Positions 25,559 to 34,468 of a DNA stretch of 64,000 nt are shown here, piece by piece. The notes under the pieces were generated by a model that did not search any database, was not told where the DNA came from, and worked only from the letters and a program-made list of their open reading frames with translations. Source of the stretch: Azoarcus_F sp036734105 (lineage in GTDB: Bacteria > Pseudomonadota > Gammaproteobacteria > Burkholderiales > Rhodocyclaceae); assembly GCA_036734105.1 (NCBI GenBank), contig DAIMZH010000007.1:32373-96372 (forward strand). The letters run 5' to 3'. A program made the translations under genes and the position numbers. The first letter of the stretch is position 1; the number at the start of each line of letters is the position of its first letter.

Positions 25559-28500
25559 TCAGGCAAGGTTCGTGCTGAGGTGCTGCACGAGACACATGCC
25601 GCCATGTTCGGAAAAATGGGCTGTCGCCTGCAGATCCGCAAGCTGACCGTTCCACAAACCGCTACGAGCACCTTCGAAACTGCGGATATCAAATCCGAGC
25701 GCCTCAAGTGCGCCTTGAATGGTCCGCTCTCCGCCACCGAGCCGGGTGATCGGGTCGAGGACCGAGGGCGTTCCACCTTGCCAGGTGATCACCCGGTCAG
25801 CGTCAAACTCGATGATTCCAACATCATCCAGCGCGATGACAAGTTCCCGCCAGCCGTTCATCCAACTGCGCCACTCCGCCACTTCCTGTCGATAGGCGGT
25901 GATATCCTGAAGTTTTGAACACAGGGCAGTGATCTCGCCTTCATCATCCCGCAGCACGAACCGAAGGGTACGAAAATGCCTGGGCATGCCATCGACAGTC
26001 AGGGTTTCCTCGGTCTCGCTAGCTCGCGCGCTTGCCAGAACGGTAAGATCGGCATGGCGTACCATTCTTGATTCGTCTTCGGTTAGCAAGTCCTCATCGG
26101 TCAGACCATTCAGAGACTGTCGACCGTGCCCGATTGTAGCCGCGTAGCGTGGATTGGCGTATTCGATGCGCCCAAGTGTGGATTTGATCACGATAAGGGC
26201 GTTGGAGTTATCCAGAATGGTGACAAGTCGGCTACGGCTTGCCTGCAACTCACGTTGAGCAATGATCAAGTCGGTCTGGTCGGTAAGGGTGATGATTGCC
26301 CCGGTGATACCGATTCCTTGTGTCTCGCGGACACAGCAGCGCAGACTGTAGTGGCGACCGCCAAAACTGACTTCGTCCTCACGCGTCATGCCGTCGCGCA
26401 GCACGTCGGCCACGAGTCCGCTACAGTGCTCGGCTTTGCGCTGCGCCAGAACCCTTTCCAGTGGCACTCCAGCGGTCCCCGGACTCAATTCAAAAAGCTG
26501 TGCAGCGTAGCGGTTGAAGCGTTGTACACGCATTTGTTCGCTCACCATGAGTAGCGCGAAGCCAATGCTGTCCTGAATGCTTTCGAGGTCACCATTTACG
26601 TCGACCAGCTCGGCGGTCTTGACTTGCAACTCCTCATTGACAGTCGTTAGTTCTTCGTTTGTGGACTGTAGTTCTTCGTTGGCTGACTGCAATTCCTCGT
26701 TGGCTGCTTGAAGTTCCTCATTTGAGGATTGCAGTTCCTCGTTGAGTGCTTGTGTTTCCTCGTTGGACGTCTCCAACTCTTCGATCAGTGTCTGGAGATG
26801 CTCACGAGTGGCTACCAACTCGTGTTCAAGCTCCCTGACCTCTGCGTCTCCACTATCGCTCGTCTCTTCGCCCTGGATTTTTCTTTGGGGCATGCGTTCG
26901 AAGGTGAGCAAAAGGCTGGAGTCTCGTCTGCTGCCGGGAACCGGTCTGACAACCATACGAACTGCGCCATCGCTTGTTTCTGGCGATTCAGTTCTGCTGC
27001 GCCCGAAGGCGGTGTCACTTCTTTGCCGACACTGGTGGATGAGCGATTGGAGTTCGCTGCGCAACTCCTTGCGAATCAGGTTCAAAACATTGAGATCGGG
27101 TCTTCCGGAGGGTATTTGCAAGAATGCGGAGACGTCGCCATATATGTGCAGCACTGACGCAGAGTCGTCCAGGAGCACACTCGGCGGTACATAGGCACCT
27201 GCCGCCACCTCAAGCAGTAGTTGAAGAGGTGCGCGCTCACGTTCCGGTCGTTCCTGTCTTTTGACCGACACTGCAGGCGCCGCAAAGTGGGGGCGCGACA
27301 CCACATCGCGCCGCCTGAAAACCTTGCCGTCACGCGATACCATGGAGAACAATTGTTCGCGGTGTTGAACACTTTCGGACTTGCCAAGAAAGAGCAAACC
27401 ATCTTCCAGCAGTGCATAGTGAAAGCTGCCAAGTACTTTTTCCTGAAGTGCGCCTTGAAAGTAGATGAGCACATTCCGGCAACTCACAAGATCAAGCCTC
27501 AGAAAAGGGGGGTCTTGAACCAGGTCCTGACGTGCAAAGACGACCAGTTCGCGAATCGATTTGCTGATTTCGTAACCCTCTGGCCCGGGTGTGAAATAGC
27601 GTTTGACCAGGTCAGCGGGCATGTCGGCAAGGCTTGAGCTACTGTACATGCCTCTTCGTGCGACGCCCATTGCCCCCATGTCGATGTCGGTGGCAAAAAT
27701 CTGCAATCTGACTGAAGGTGCTCCGACGGCAATCAGTTCACGCAGCACAATCGCAATCGAATAGGCCTCTTCTCCGGTGGCGCAACCCGGTACCCAGACT
27801 CTGAACTCGTCTCCTGCCCGTTTGGTGTCGAGCCGTGCGGACAGGGTTGCCCGCAATGCCTCGAAACTCCCGGCGTCGCGGAAGAATGATGTGACTGAGA
27901 TCAGTATCTCCTTGGAGAGCTGGCTCAGTTCATCGGGGTTGCGCTCGGTCAATTCAACATACTGCTCAAGGGTTCCAACCCGGTTCGTTGCCATCCTTCT
28001 CAGTATGCGGCGCCAGACGGTTGCCTCCTTGTAGCCGGAAAAGTCTACCCGGGTGTGTCGCAACACCCGTGACAAGAGATCGGGTATCGAGATCGGTGCA
28101 TCGTCTGCTGGTGTTGGCGGTTTGACCTGTCCGGCGGTGCGGACCAACAAGGCAATCTCTGCCGCGATCGCTTCTGGGGGGAGTATCAGATCGGTACAAC
28201 CGGTTTCGATGGCTGACCTGGGCATGCCGTCGTATTTTGCTGAGCCCGGCTCCTGTGCAAACACCAAGCCTCCTGCGGCCTTGACAAGTCTGACGCCACT
28301 CGCGCCGTCAGAGCCGGTGCCGGAGAGTACAACGGCTATCGCTTCTTCGCCTCGTGCTTCCGAGAGAGAGGAAAAAAATGCGTTTATCGACGGTTTGGGT
28401 ACTGCATGCGGCTCGGGCTCAATGAGGTGGAAGTTTCCGTCGAGCAGAGTCAGGTTGCTGTTTGGCGGTGTGATGTAAATGACATCGACGCGTGGCGTCT

Positions 28501-28747
28501 CGCCATCCTCAACCTCCTTGACCTTCATCCGGGTTTCGCGTCCCAGCAGTTGCGCCATCATGCTGCGGTGGGTGGGCGACATATGCTGAACCACCACATA
28601 AGTCAGACCAAGGTCTGCAGGCAATTGTGCAATGAGCTTGGTCAGTGCCTCAAGGCCGCCAGCAGAGGCACCAAGTCCGACCATGGAAAAACGAGGCGCC
28701 TGCGCTTCGGAGGGCGATTCATTGCTGCCCGGTTCGATTTCTGTCAT
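25559..28747 (-). CDS. CheB-CheR-PAS fusion protein
   Basis: 1062 residues from the ATG at 28747 (MTEIEPGSNESPSEAQAPRF). CheB methylesterase domain (about 20-200) with the full triad: Ser in VGLGASAGGLEAL, His in VVQHMSP, Asp in SGTGSDGASG. CheR methyltransferase domain (about 230-480) with SAM-binding VWVPGCATGEEAYS and NVLIYFQ. Next comes a coiled coil (about 640-716) of seven heptads built on NEELQ, then two or three PAS domains and no catalytic output domain. An upstream ATG (28867) was rejected because it adds a 40-residue Cys-rich non-family tail. No CheB receiver domain is present. It heads the operon with the histidine kinase and FixJ-type regulator. Chemoreceptors to act on are not in the neighbourhood. 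Confidence 0.9.
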   Translation of the reverse strand: MTEIEPGSNESPSEAQAPRFSMVGLGASAGGLEALTKLIAQLPADLGLTYVVVQHMSPTHRSMMAQLLGRETRMKVKEVEDGETPRVDVIYITPPNSNLTLLDGNFHLIEPEPHAVPKPSINAFFSSLSEARGEEAIAVVLSGTGSDGASGVRLVKAAGGLVFAQEPGSAKYDGMPRSAIETGCTDLILPPEAIAAEIALLVRTAGQVKPPTPADDAPISIPDLLSRVLRHTRVDFSGYKEATVWRRILRRMATNRVGTLEQYVELTERNPDELSQLSKEILISVTSFFRDAGSFEALRATLSARLDTKRAGDEFRVWVPGCATGEEAYSIAIVLRELIAVGAPSVRLQIFATDIDMGAMGVARRGMYSSSSLADMPADLVKRYFTPGPEGYEISKSIRELVVFARQDLVQDPPFLRLDLVSCRNVLIYFQGALQEKVLGSFHYALLEDGLLFLGKSESVQHREQLFSMVSRDGKVFRRRDVVSRPHFAAPAVSVKRQERPERERAPLQLLLEVAAGAYVPPSVLLDDSASVLHIYGDVSAFLQIPSGRPDLNVLNLIRKELRSELQSLIHQCRQRSDTAFGRSRTESPETSDGAVRMVVRPVPGSRRDSSLLLTFERMPQRKIQGEETSDSGDAEVRELEHELVATREHLQTLIEELETSNEETQALNEELQSSNEELQAANEELQSANEELQSTNEELTTVNEELQVKTAELVDVNGDLESIQDSIGFALLMVSEQMRVQRFNRYAAQLFELSPGTAGVPLERVLAQRKAEHCSGLVADVLRDGMTREDEVSFGGRHYSLRCCVRETQGIGITGAIITLTDQTDLIIAQRELQASRSRLVTILDNSNALIVIKSTLGRIEYANPRYAATIGHGRQSLNGLTDEDLLTEDESRMVRHADLTVLASARASETEETLTVDGMPRHFRTLRFVLRDDEGEITALCSKLQDITAYRQEVAEWRSWMNGWRELVIALDDVGIIEFDADRVITWQGGTPSVLDPITRLGGGERTIQGALEALGFDIRSFEGARSGLWNGQLADLQATAHFSEHGGMCLVQHLSTNLA

Positions 28748-29177
28748 GTCCGATTCCGTCTCTCGGGTTGTACTGTAGTTGCCTGCACGGCCTGATAAAA
28801 CCCTGTACAGAAACAGGGTTTCTTCTTTTTGTTCACAGGCTTGCGCACGAGTACGACACACAATCAAGCTGTGTTTTCGGAGAATATAGCACGGCGTTTC
28901 GTAATACTCCCGACCGACCTGAGCGGTGGCCGAAGGGAAGGTTGGAAACCGGATTGCGTTCTTGTTGTCGTAACTGCGGTTGCCTGCCCATGCGGTTTTG
29001 CCATGAATCGTTACTCCTTACTCAGGACCGGCAAGGGTAGAGTGCATGCAGGGTTTTCTCCTATGGATCAGTCCTCGGGTCCGGAATATATTTCAAGCCT
29101 GATGAGCTGGAAGTGGCACGGACGTCTTACTGTCGCGACGAAAGCTCATCAACCACGAAGCAAGGCAAGGCAATAAG
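28748..29177. other. 430-base divergent control region of the two CheB-CheR genes
   Basis: It holds promoters for both signalling arms. I recognise the hairpin at 28798-28821 (separate entry) but no convincing promoter hexamers or operator. An open frame on the plus strand ends one base before the 29178 ATG but has no family resemblance or ribosome site and is not called. Confidence 0.5.
28798..28821 (-). terminator. terminator-like hairpin in the 5' leader of the CheB-CheR operon
   Basis: AAACCCTGT (28798-28806) and ACAGGGTTT (28813-28821) form a perfect 9-base stem with a 6-base loop. Read on the minus strand it is followed by TTTTAT, and it lies about 50 bases before the start codon at 28747. 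It could attenuate the operon, or on the plus strand (CTTCTTTTT tail) block incoming transcription. Confidence 0.6.
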
Positions 29178-32100
29178 ATGAGCAAAAAGAAGGCCTTCCG
29201 TAGTCAGCCGGAGAACCAGAAAAAGGCCTCCATGGTTGAGGTCGAGTCGGCGAGCGATACCCGTCCAGCGTTGCCATCCAGAGTAGTCGGTATCGGATCA
29301 TCGGCGGGTGGACTTGAGGCCTTGCGCGGGTTGCTGTCCAAGCTCTCTCCTGGAATGAACTGCGCCTATATCGTGGTCCAGCACTTGTCGCCCAGCTACA
29401 AGAGCCAGTTGCCCGAACTGCTGGGGCGCGACACGGCGCTTACCGTGGTCGAGATGAGATCGGGCGAGCGGCTCAAGGCCGATCATGTTTTCATCACACC
29501 ACCAAGTTGCAATGTGCTGCTTCGCGATGGAGTGCTTGTCTTGCAACAGGCCGAACTGTCGGTGCTGCCCAAGCCTTCGGTTAACCTGTTGTTTGAGTCG
29601 ATCGCTGCAGGCTATGGCGAGAATGCGATTGCCGTAGTGCTCTCTGGCACTGGCAGTGATGGCGCGTCTGGCGTCAGAGCGATCAAGGCCGCGGGTGGAT
29701 TTGCCTTTGCACAGCAACCTGACACTGCGCGCTACGATGGCATGCCAAACATGGCGATCGAGACTGGCTGCATAGACTGGATACTTCCGCCTGAGCAGAT
29801 TGCCAGAGAACTCCAGCAGTTGTGCAAACACGAAGGCCTGCCCACCATGTCGGGTTCTGCCGCCAGCCGCGACACGACAGGGAGTTTGCGCAAGTTGCTG
29901 GCCAAGGTACGCAATCGCACCCGGATGGATTTTTCCGGGTACAAGCCTACAACCCTGTGGCGTCGCATTGAACGGCGCATGGTGGCCAATCGTGTCAATG
30001 ACATCGAGGCTTATCTTGATTTCATTGAAGCTCATCCGGATGAGCTCGAACGACTGGCCAAGGACACCCTGATCTCAGTGACTGCCTTCATGCGCGATCC
30101 TTCCGCGTTCTCGGCGCTTGAGGTTGAGTTGCGGCGTTTGCTGGCGCGCAAGTCTGTTGGCGATGATATTCGCATCTGGGTGCCTGGCTGTGCAACCGGC
30201 GAAGAAGCGTACTCCATTGCGATTGTGCTGCACCGCATTCTGGGAGAAGAGTTTCCGCAGTACTCGATACAGATTTTCGCCACCGATGTTGACATGGATG
30301 CAATGCAGATCGCTCGCCGTGGTTGCTACCCTGCGACCGCAGTGGAGTCGTTGGGAAGGGATATCCTGCAACGATATTTCCAACCAATGAACGATGCCTA
30401 TGAGATCAACAAGCTGCTGCGCGGCGTGGTGGTTTTTGCACGCCAGGACCTTGTGCTTGATCCGCCATTTCTGCGTCTCGATCTGATCAGTTGCCGAAAT
30501 GTTCTGATCTATCTGCAGAATCCGGTTCAGTCGAGATTGCTCGCGTTTTTCCACTATGCGCTGGTCAGCGACGGTCTGTTGTTTCTTGGCAAATCGGAAA
30601 GCGTTGCCCAACGAGACTCCCTGTTTACTGCAATCAACAAGGAGCACCGGGTGTTTCGCCGCAATGCGGTTGCTGGCTCGCTGCCTGTCGCGGGAAGCCT
30701 GGGCTCGGGTGTCGCAAGCGTGCCAGCGGCAGAGCTTGCGTCAGGTCAGCTTCGACAGCGTGAACTGCGCCTTCTGCAACTGGCTGCCCAGCATTTCATG
30801 CCTGACAGCGTGCTGGTGGATTCCCGTCAGCAGATACGGCATGTTTTCGCCAACACCGGTGGCTACCTGAAGCTGCCCAGTGGCAAAGCCAGTCTTGATG
30901 TCTTTTCGCATCTTGGCCGCGACTCAAGAGTCGAAGCCCAAGCCTTGTTGCGCAAGTCAGCGCAAACCGGTGAGCTGTGTTTTGGCGTGCTTACGCTTCC
31001 CCCTGCAGGCTCGGACAAGCGCCCGGTGAGGATGTCAGTGCGACCCTTTGCACCAGATGGCGACGAACAACTGTACTTGCTGGCCTTTGAGCCGGTCAGT
31101 GTTGCCGTGACCGCCGGGCAAGCCTGTGATGCGGCCGATGAGAACGCACTCAGAGCCAGTATGGAGCTGGAGCACGAGCTGGTGGCCGCCCGCGAGCATC
31201 TGCAGACAGTCATTGAGGAGCTTGAGACTTCCAACGAGGAGATGCAGGCACTGAATGAAGAGGTGCAGGCGGCAAATGAGGAACTCCAGGCAACCAACGA
31301 AGAGCTCGAGGCCTCCAACGAAGAGCTGCAGTCAACCAACGAGGAACTGCTCACCATCAACGACGAGCTTCTCGCCAAGACGTCCGAGCTGGCCTCGACC
31401 AATGCTGCCCTTGTGTTGGTGCTGCGCAATGTTGGCATGCCCATGCTGGTGGTTGATGAGTGTTTGTGCCTGACGCGTTACAACGACGACGCAGCCGAGT
31501 TGTTCCGGATTCACGCGACCATGGTTGGCGGCTCGATAGAGCGCTTGAACCTGCCCGGTGGAATGCCCTCGTTCGTCGAAGAGCTGCGCAGTGCCATGAC
31601 TGAGCGCCAGCCTGTTGAACGCATCATCGAAAGCGAGCGTCGCGCCTATCTGCTCAGGATCAACCTCAATTTCATGAAGCCCGACACGCTGGTTGGTGCG
31701 ATTGTCATGCTGATTGATCAGACCGACAGGCTGAGCGTGGAGCGCAAGCTTCGTGACAGTGAACGCCGTCTTGCTGCAGTCATGCGCTATTCACCGATCC
31801 TGGTCGCAATAAAGGATCTGGCCGGGCGCTATGTCTTCGCCAATCAACCCTTCCTGAGCCTGTTTGGACTTGATGAGAGCTCGCTGCTGGGCAAGACCGA
31901 TGAGAATCTGCTGCCCACGCCTCTTGCTCAGCGACAACGTGAGCACGATTTGCGCGCACTCAGATTGCGCGAACCGGTAGAGACTTCGGAGGATATCGCA
32001 GTAGGCGACCAAGGGGTAAGGCATCTGCAGGTCATCCGTTTTCCCTTGCTGGACGATTCAGGAGAGGTGCATTCGCTATGCATACAGGCGATGGATGTGA

Positions 32101-33785
32101 CCGATCGAAACCGTGCAGAGGCGCAGCTCCGGTTGGCCGCGCTGGTCATAGACCGGGCTGCTGAAGCGGTAATGGTGACTGACGCCAAGGCGCGCATTGT
32201 GTCAGTCAACAAGGCGTTCACCAGCATCACCGGCTATACCGCAAGCGAGGCCATCGGGCAGACTCCGAACATGTTGAGGAGTGGCGTTCATGGCGAGTCG
32301 TTCTACCGTGAGATGTGGCGGGCGATCCTCACTCGTGGCGTCTGGCAAGGTGAGATCGAGAACCGGCACAAGGACGGCTCAGTCATCACTGAGTGGCTCA
32401 CCATCAGTGTCATTCACGATGAGCATGGACAGGTGCTGAACTATGTAGCCTTGTTTTCGGATATCTCCGAGGTCATCGAGTCTCGTCGCCGCATGGAGCA
32501 TCTTGCCTTGCATGACGAATTGACTGGATTGCCGAACCGGACCTTGCTGTCTGACCGTTTGCGTCATGCGCTGGCGCGCGCTGAACGACATGATGGGCGG
32601 GTAGCGCTGATGTTTGTCGATCTGGACAACTTCAAGGATGTCAATGACTCACTCGGGCATGAGCAGGGTGATCTGCTATTGCAGCAGTTGGCCGCAAGAC
32701 TGCTGGCATGTGTGCGTGATCAGGATACGGTGGCGAGGCTGGGCGGGGATGAATTCACCATCATGCTGGAAGACGCCAATGAGGCCGAATCCGAAGTGCT
32801 GGCTATCCGCATACAACAAGCCTTGAACCGTCCATTTGCACTCGATGGAAGTGAGGTCTATGCCACGGCGAGCATAGGCATCGCTTTTTACCCCGAAGAT
32901 GGCAACGACCTGCATGGGCTGATGCAAAGTGCAGACGGGGCGATGTACCGTGCCAAACAGGGAGGGCGCAACACCTTCTGTTATTCCACGGAAGACCTCA
33001 AACGCATCTCGGTGGAGCGTTTGGCCATCCAGAATGGCTTGCGGCAGGCGCGCGAGACCAATGAACTGCAGGTGGTGTTTCAGCCCTTCTTCTCAATCCA
33101 CGACCAGCAACTGGCCGGATGTGAGGCCTTGATGCGCTGGAACAATGAGAGCCTGGGCGTTGTCGGCCCGGATCGCTTCATTCCAATAGCCGAAGAGAGT
33201 GGGCAAATCATCGCCCTTACCGAGTGGATGATTGCTGCCGTACTCAAGCAGATTGGCCAGTGGCGGGCGCAAGGGCATCTTCCCCCCCGAGTGTGGATCA
33301 ACATTTCACCCCTGCATTTCCGTATCCAGAGCATTGGTGAGTTGTTGATGCGTCAACTGACTGATCACAGTCTGCCACCTGGCGTCATCGGCATTGAGAT
33401 CACCGAAACTGCCTTGTCTCTGGCCCCCGATCAACTGGCAAGCAACCTGCTACAACTGAAGGGCTTGGGCGTACCGGTCAGCCTGGATGATTTTGGAACC
33501 GGGCACTCATCCTTGTCACGTCTGTCGCGTTTGCCGATTGACACGGTAAAGATCGACCGCGAATTCATTGACGGGCTGGACGGCGCCAACGGAGAAAACG
33601 ACATGGAGATCACCCGCACGGTGATTCTCATGGCTCACTCGCTGGGTATGAAGGCGCTTGCCGAGGGCGTGGAAAACAAGACTCAGCTTGATTGCCTCAA
33701 GTCGCTGGGTTGCGACTTTGTTCAGGGAAATCTGCTGTCCTTGCCGCTTACTGCCGAGCAGTTGCGAGCGCATTTTCAGGACTGA
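29178..33785 (+). CDS. CheB-CheR-PAS-GGDEF-EAL multidomain fusion
   Basis: 1535 residues, soluble. CheB (about 35-215): Ser in IGSSAGGLEAL, His in VVQHLSP, Asp in SGTGSDGASG. CheR (about 245-490): VPGCATGEEAYS and NVLIYLQ. Coiled coil (about 655-740) with seven NEELQ-type heptads. Three PAS domains (about 745-850, 860-980, 985-1105). GGDEF (motif RLGGDEF, about residue 1188) with an RxxD site (RDQD) five residues earlier. EAL (about 1285-1530) with CEALMRW, IEITETAL, DDFGTGHSS, KIDREFIDG, ALAEGVEN and FVQGNLLSLPL. All active-site motifs look intact, so methyltransfer, ester hydrolysis and c-di-GMP synthesis and breakdown are combined in one chain. Divergent from the shorter CheB-CheR protein. 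Confidence 0.9.
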   Translation: MSKKKAFRSQPENQKKASMVEVESASDTRPALPSRVVGIGSSAGGLEALRGLLSKLSPGMNCAYIVVQHLSPSYKSQLPELLGRDTALTVVEMRSGERLKADHVFITPPSCNVLLRDGVLVLQQAELSVLPKPSVNLLFESIAAGYGENAIAVVLSGTGSDGASGVRAIKAAGGFAFAQQPDTARYDGMPNMAIETGCIDWILPPEQIARELQQLCKHEGLPTMSGSAASRDTTGSLRKLLAKVRNRTRMDFSGYKPTTLWRRIERRMVANRVNDIEAYLDFIEAHPDELERLAKDTLISVTAFMRDPSAFSALEVELRRLLARKSVGDDIRIWVPGCATGEEAYSIAIVLHRILGEEFPQYSIQIFATDVDMDAMQIARRGCYPATAVESLGRDILQRYFQPMNDAYEINKLLRGVVVFARQDLVLDPPFLRLDLISCRNVLIYLQNPVQSRLLAFFHYALVSDGLLFLGKSESVAQRDSLFTAINKEHRVFRRNAVAGSLPVAGSLGSGVASVPAAELASGQLRQRELRLLQLAAQHFMPDSVLVDSRQQIRHVFANTGGYLKLPSGKASLDVFSHLGRDSRVEAQALLRKSAQTGELCFGVLTLPPAGSDKRPVRMSVRPFAPDGDEQLYLLAFEPVSVAVTAGQACDAADENALRASMELEHELVAAREHLQTVIEELETSNEEMQALNEEVQAANEELQATNEELEASNEELQSTNEELLTINDELLAKTSELASTNAALVLVLRNVGMPMLVVDECLCLTRYNDDAAELFRIHATMVGGSIERLNLPGGMPSFVEELRSAMTERQPVERIIESERRAYLLRINLNFMKPDTLVGAIVMLIDQTDRLSVERKLRDSERRLAAVMRYSPILVAIKDLAGRYVFANQPFLSLFGLDESSLLGKTDENLLPTPLAQRQREHDLRALRLREPVETSEDIAVGDQGVRHLQVIRFPLLDDSGEVHSLCIQAMDVTDRNRAEAQLRLAALVIDRAAEAVMVTDAKARIVSVNKAFTSITGYTASEAIGQTPNMLRSGVHGESFYREMWRAILTRGVWQGEIENRHKDGSVITEWLTISVIHDEHGQVLNYVALFSDISEVIESRRRMEHLALHDELTGLPNRTLLSDRLRHALARAERHDGRVALMFVDLDNFKDVNDSLGHEQGDLLLQQLAARLLACVRDQDTVARLGGDEFTIMLEDANEAESEVLAIRIQQALNRPFALDGSEVYATASIGIAFYPEDGNDLHGLMQSADGAMYRAKQGGRNTFCYSTEDLKRISVERLAIQNGLRQARETNELQVVFQPFFSIHDQQLAGCEALMRWNNESLGVVGPDRFIPIAEESGQIIALTEWMIAAVLKQIGQWRAQGHLPPRVWINISPLHFRIQSIGELLMRQLTDHSLPPGVIGIEITETALSLAPDQLASNLLQLKGLGVPVSLDDFGTGHSSLSRLSRLPIDTVKIDREFIDGLDGANGENDMEITRTVILMAHSLGMKALAEGVENKTQLDCLKSLGCDFVQGNLLSLPLTAEQLRAHFQD

Positions 33786-33804
33786 GGTTTGTAGTTGCTG
33801 CAGC

Positions 33805-34416
33805 TCAACGCAGCGTTGTACCGGATGTCCCAGGGCGCAAAGACAGACGTTTGAGTCGTTTTTCCAGTCTGGCGATATCGTCACGCAAGCGCTTGCTGTC
33901 GTCCGACAAGTCATCCAGTTGATTGCGTGCTACCAGCAATGGTGCCTCATCAACGAGGTATTCGCGAACGTTGCCAGCCAGGGACTCGGCACCGCGCCTG
34001 GCCAGCGGCGGAACGGTGCGCGCGCTTGATACGATGCGATGTGCTGCCATGTCGCCCACTACCCGCGACAAGTCTTCTTCAATGTCCCAACTCAGGTTGC
34101 GCAAAACAAAACCCACTGTTTCGGCAAGCTCGGCGTTGCCGGTGAGCTTGACCACCGACATGGCGTTCTGGCCCTGATTGACCGCGAGAGAAGGTAGGGC
34201 GGACAGGGGGAGGGATATGATCACCTCGGGTTCGGCGTGCTCGACAGTTGACGGCTCGAAAAGACCGCTGCTATTGAGTGTGCAATCGAGCACAAAAGGT
34301 TCGGCAGATAGTCTGAGGCTGTGCCCGGCATGCTGCCCAAGCCGTTCACGAGCCCAGTGGTTGCCTTGAAGAACGTGATTGAGAGGGGCGAGTAGCGCTT
34401 GGGTGAGCAGGGACAT
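33805..34416 (-). CDS. ubiJ: ubiquinone biosynthesis accessory protein UbiJ (SCP2 domain)
   Basis: 203 residues from the ATG at 34416 (MSLLTQALLAPLNHVLQGNH). SCP2-type lipid-binding fold in the N-terminal half, with WDIEEDLSRVVGDMAAHRIV in the middle and a coiled coil near the C-terminus (SDDSKRLRDDIARLEKRLKR), the UbiJ layout. UbiJ with UbiK organises the soluble Ubi complex. Position three genes after ubiE supports it. ubiB, the usual next gene, is absent; the convergent CheB-CheR gene ends 19 bases away. Confidence 0.85.
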   Translation of the reverse strand: MSLLTQALLAPLNHVLQGNHWARERLGQHAGHSLRLSAEPFVLDCTLNSSGLFEPSTVEHAEPEVIISLPLSALPSLAVNQGQNAMSVVKLTGNAELAETVGFVLRNLSWDIEEDLSRVVGDMAAHRIVSSARTVPPLARRGAESLAGNVREYLVDEAPLLVARNQLDDLSDDSKRLRDDIARLEKRLKRLSLRPGTSGTTLR

Positions 34417-34468
34417 GGTGGAGCACGAAAACACCTGCAGCATTGCGCTGCAGGTGGATTGAAGAAAA

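Noticed and set aside
28829..29176. Open frame just before the 29178 gene
   Set aside because: No ribosome site, no family resemblance; it overlaps the divergent control region.
25559..33785. CRISPR-like periodic repeats
   Set aside because: The 21-base periodicity in both che genes encodes the NEELQ heptads of a coiled coil; there are no spacers. No CRISPR array was seen anywhere.
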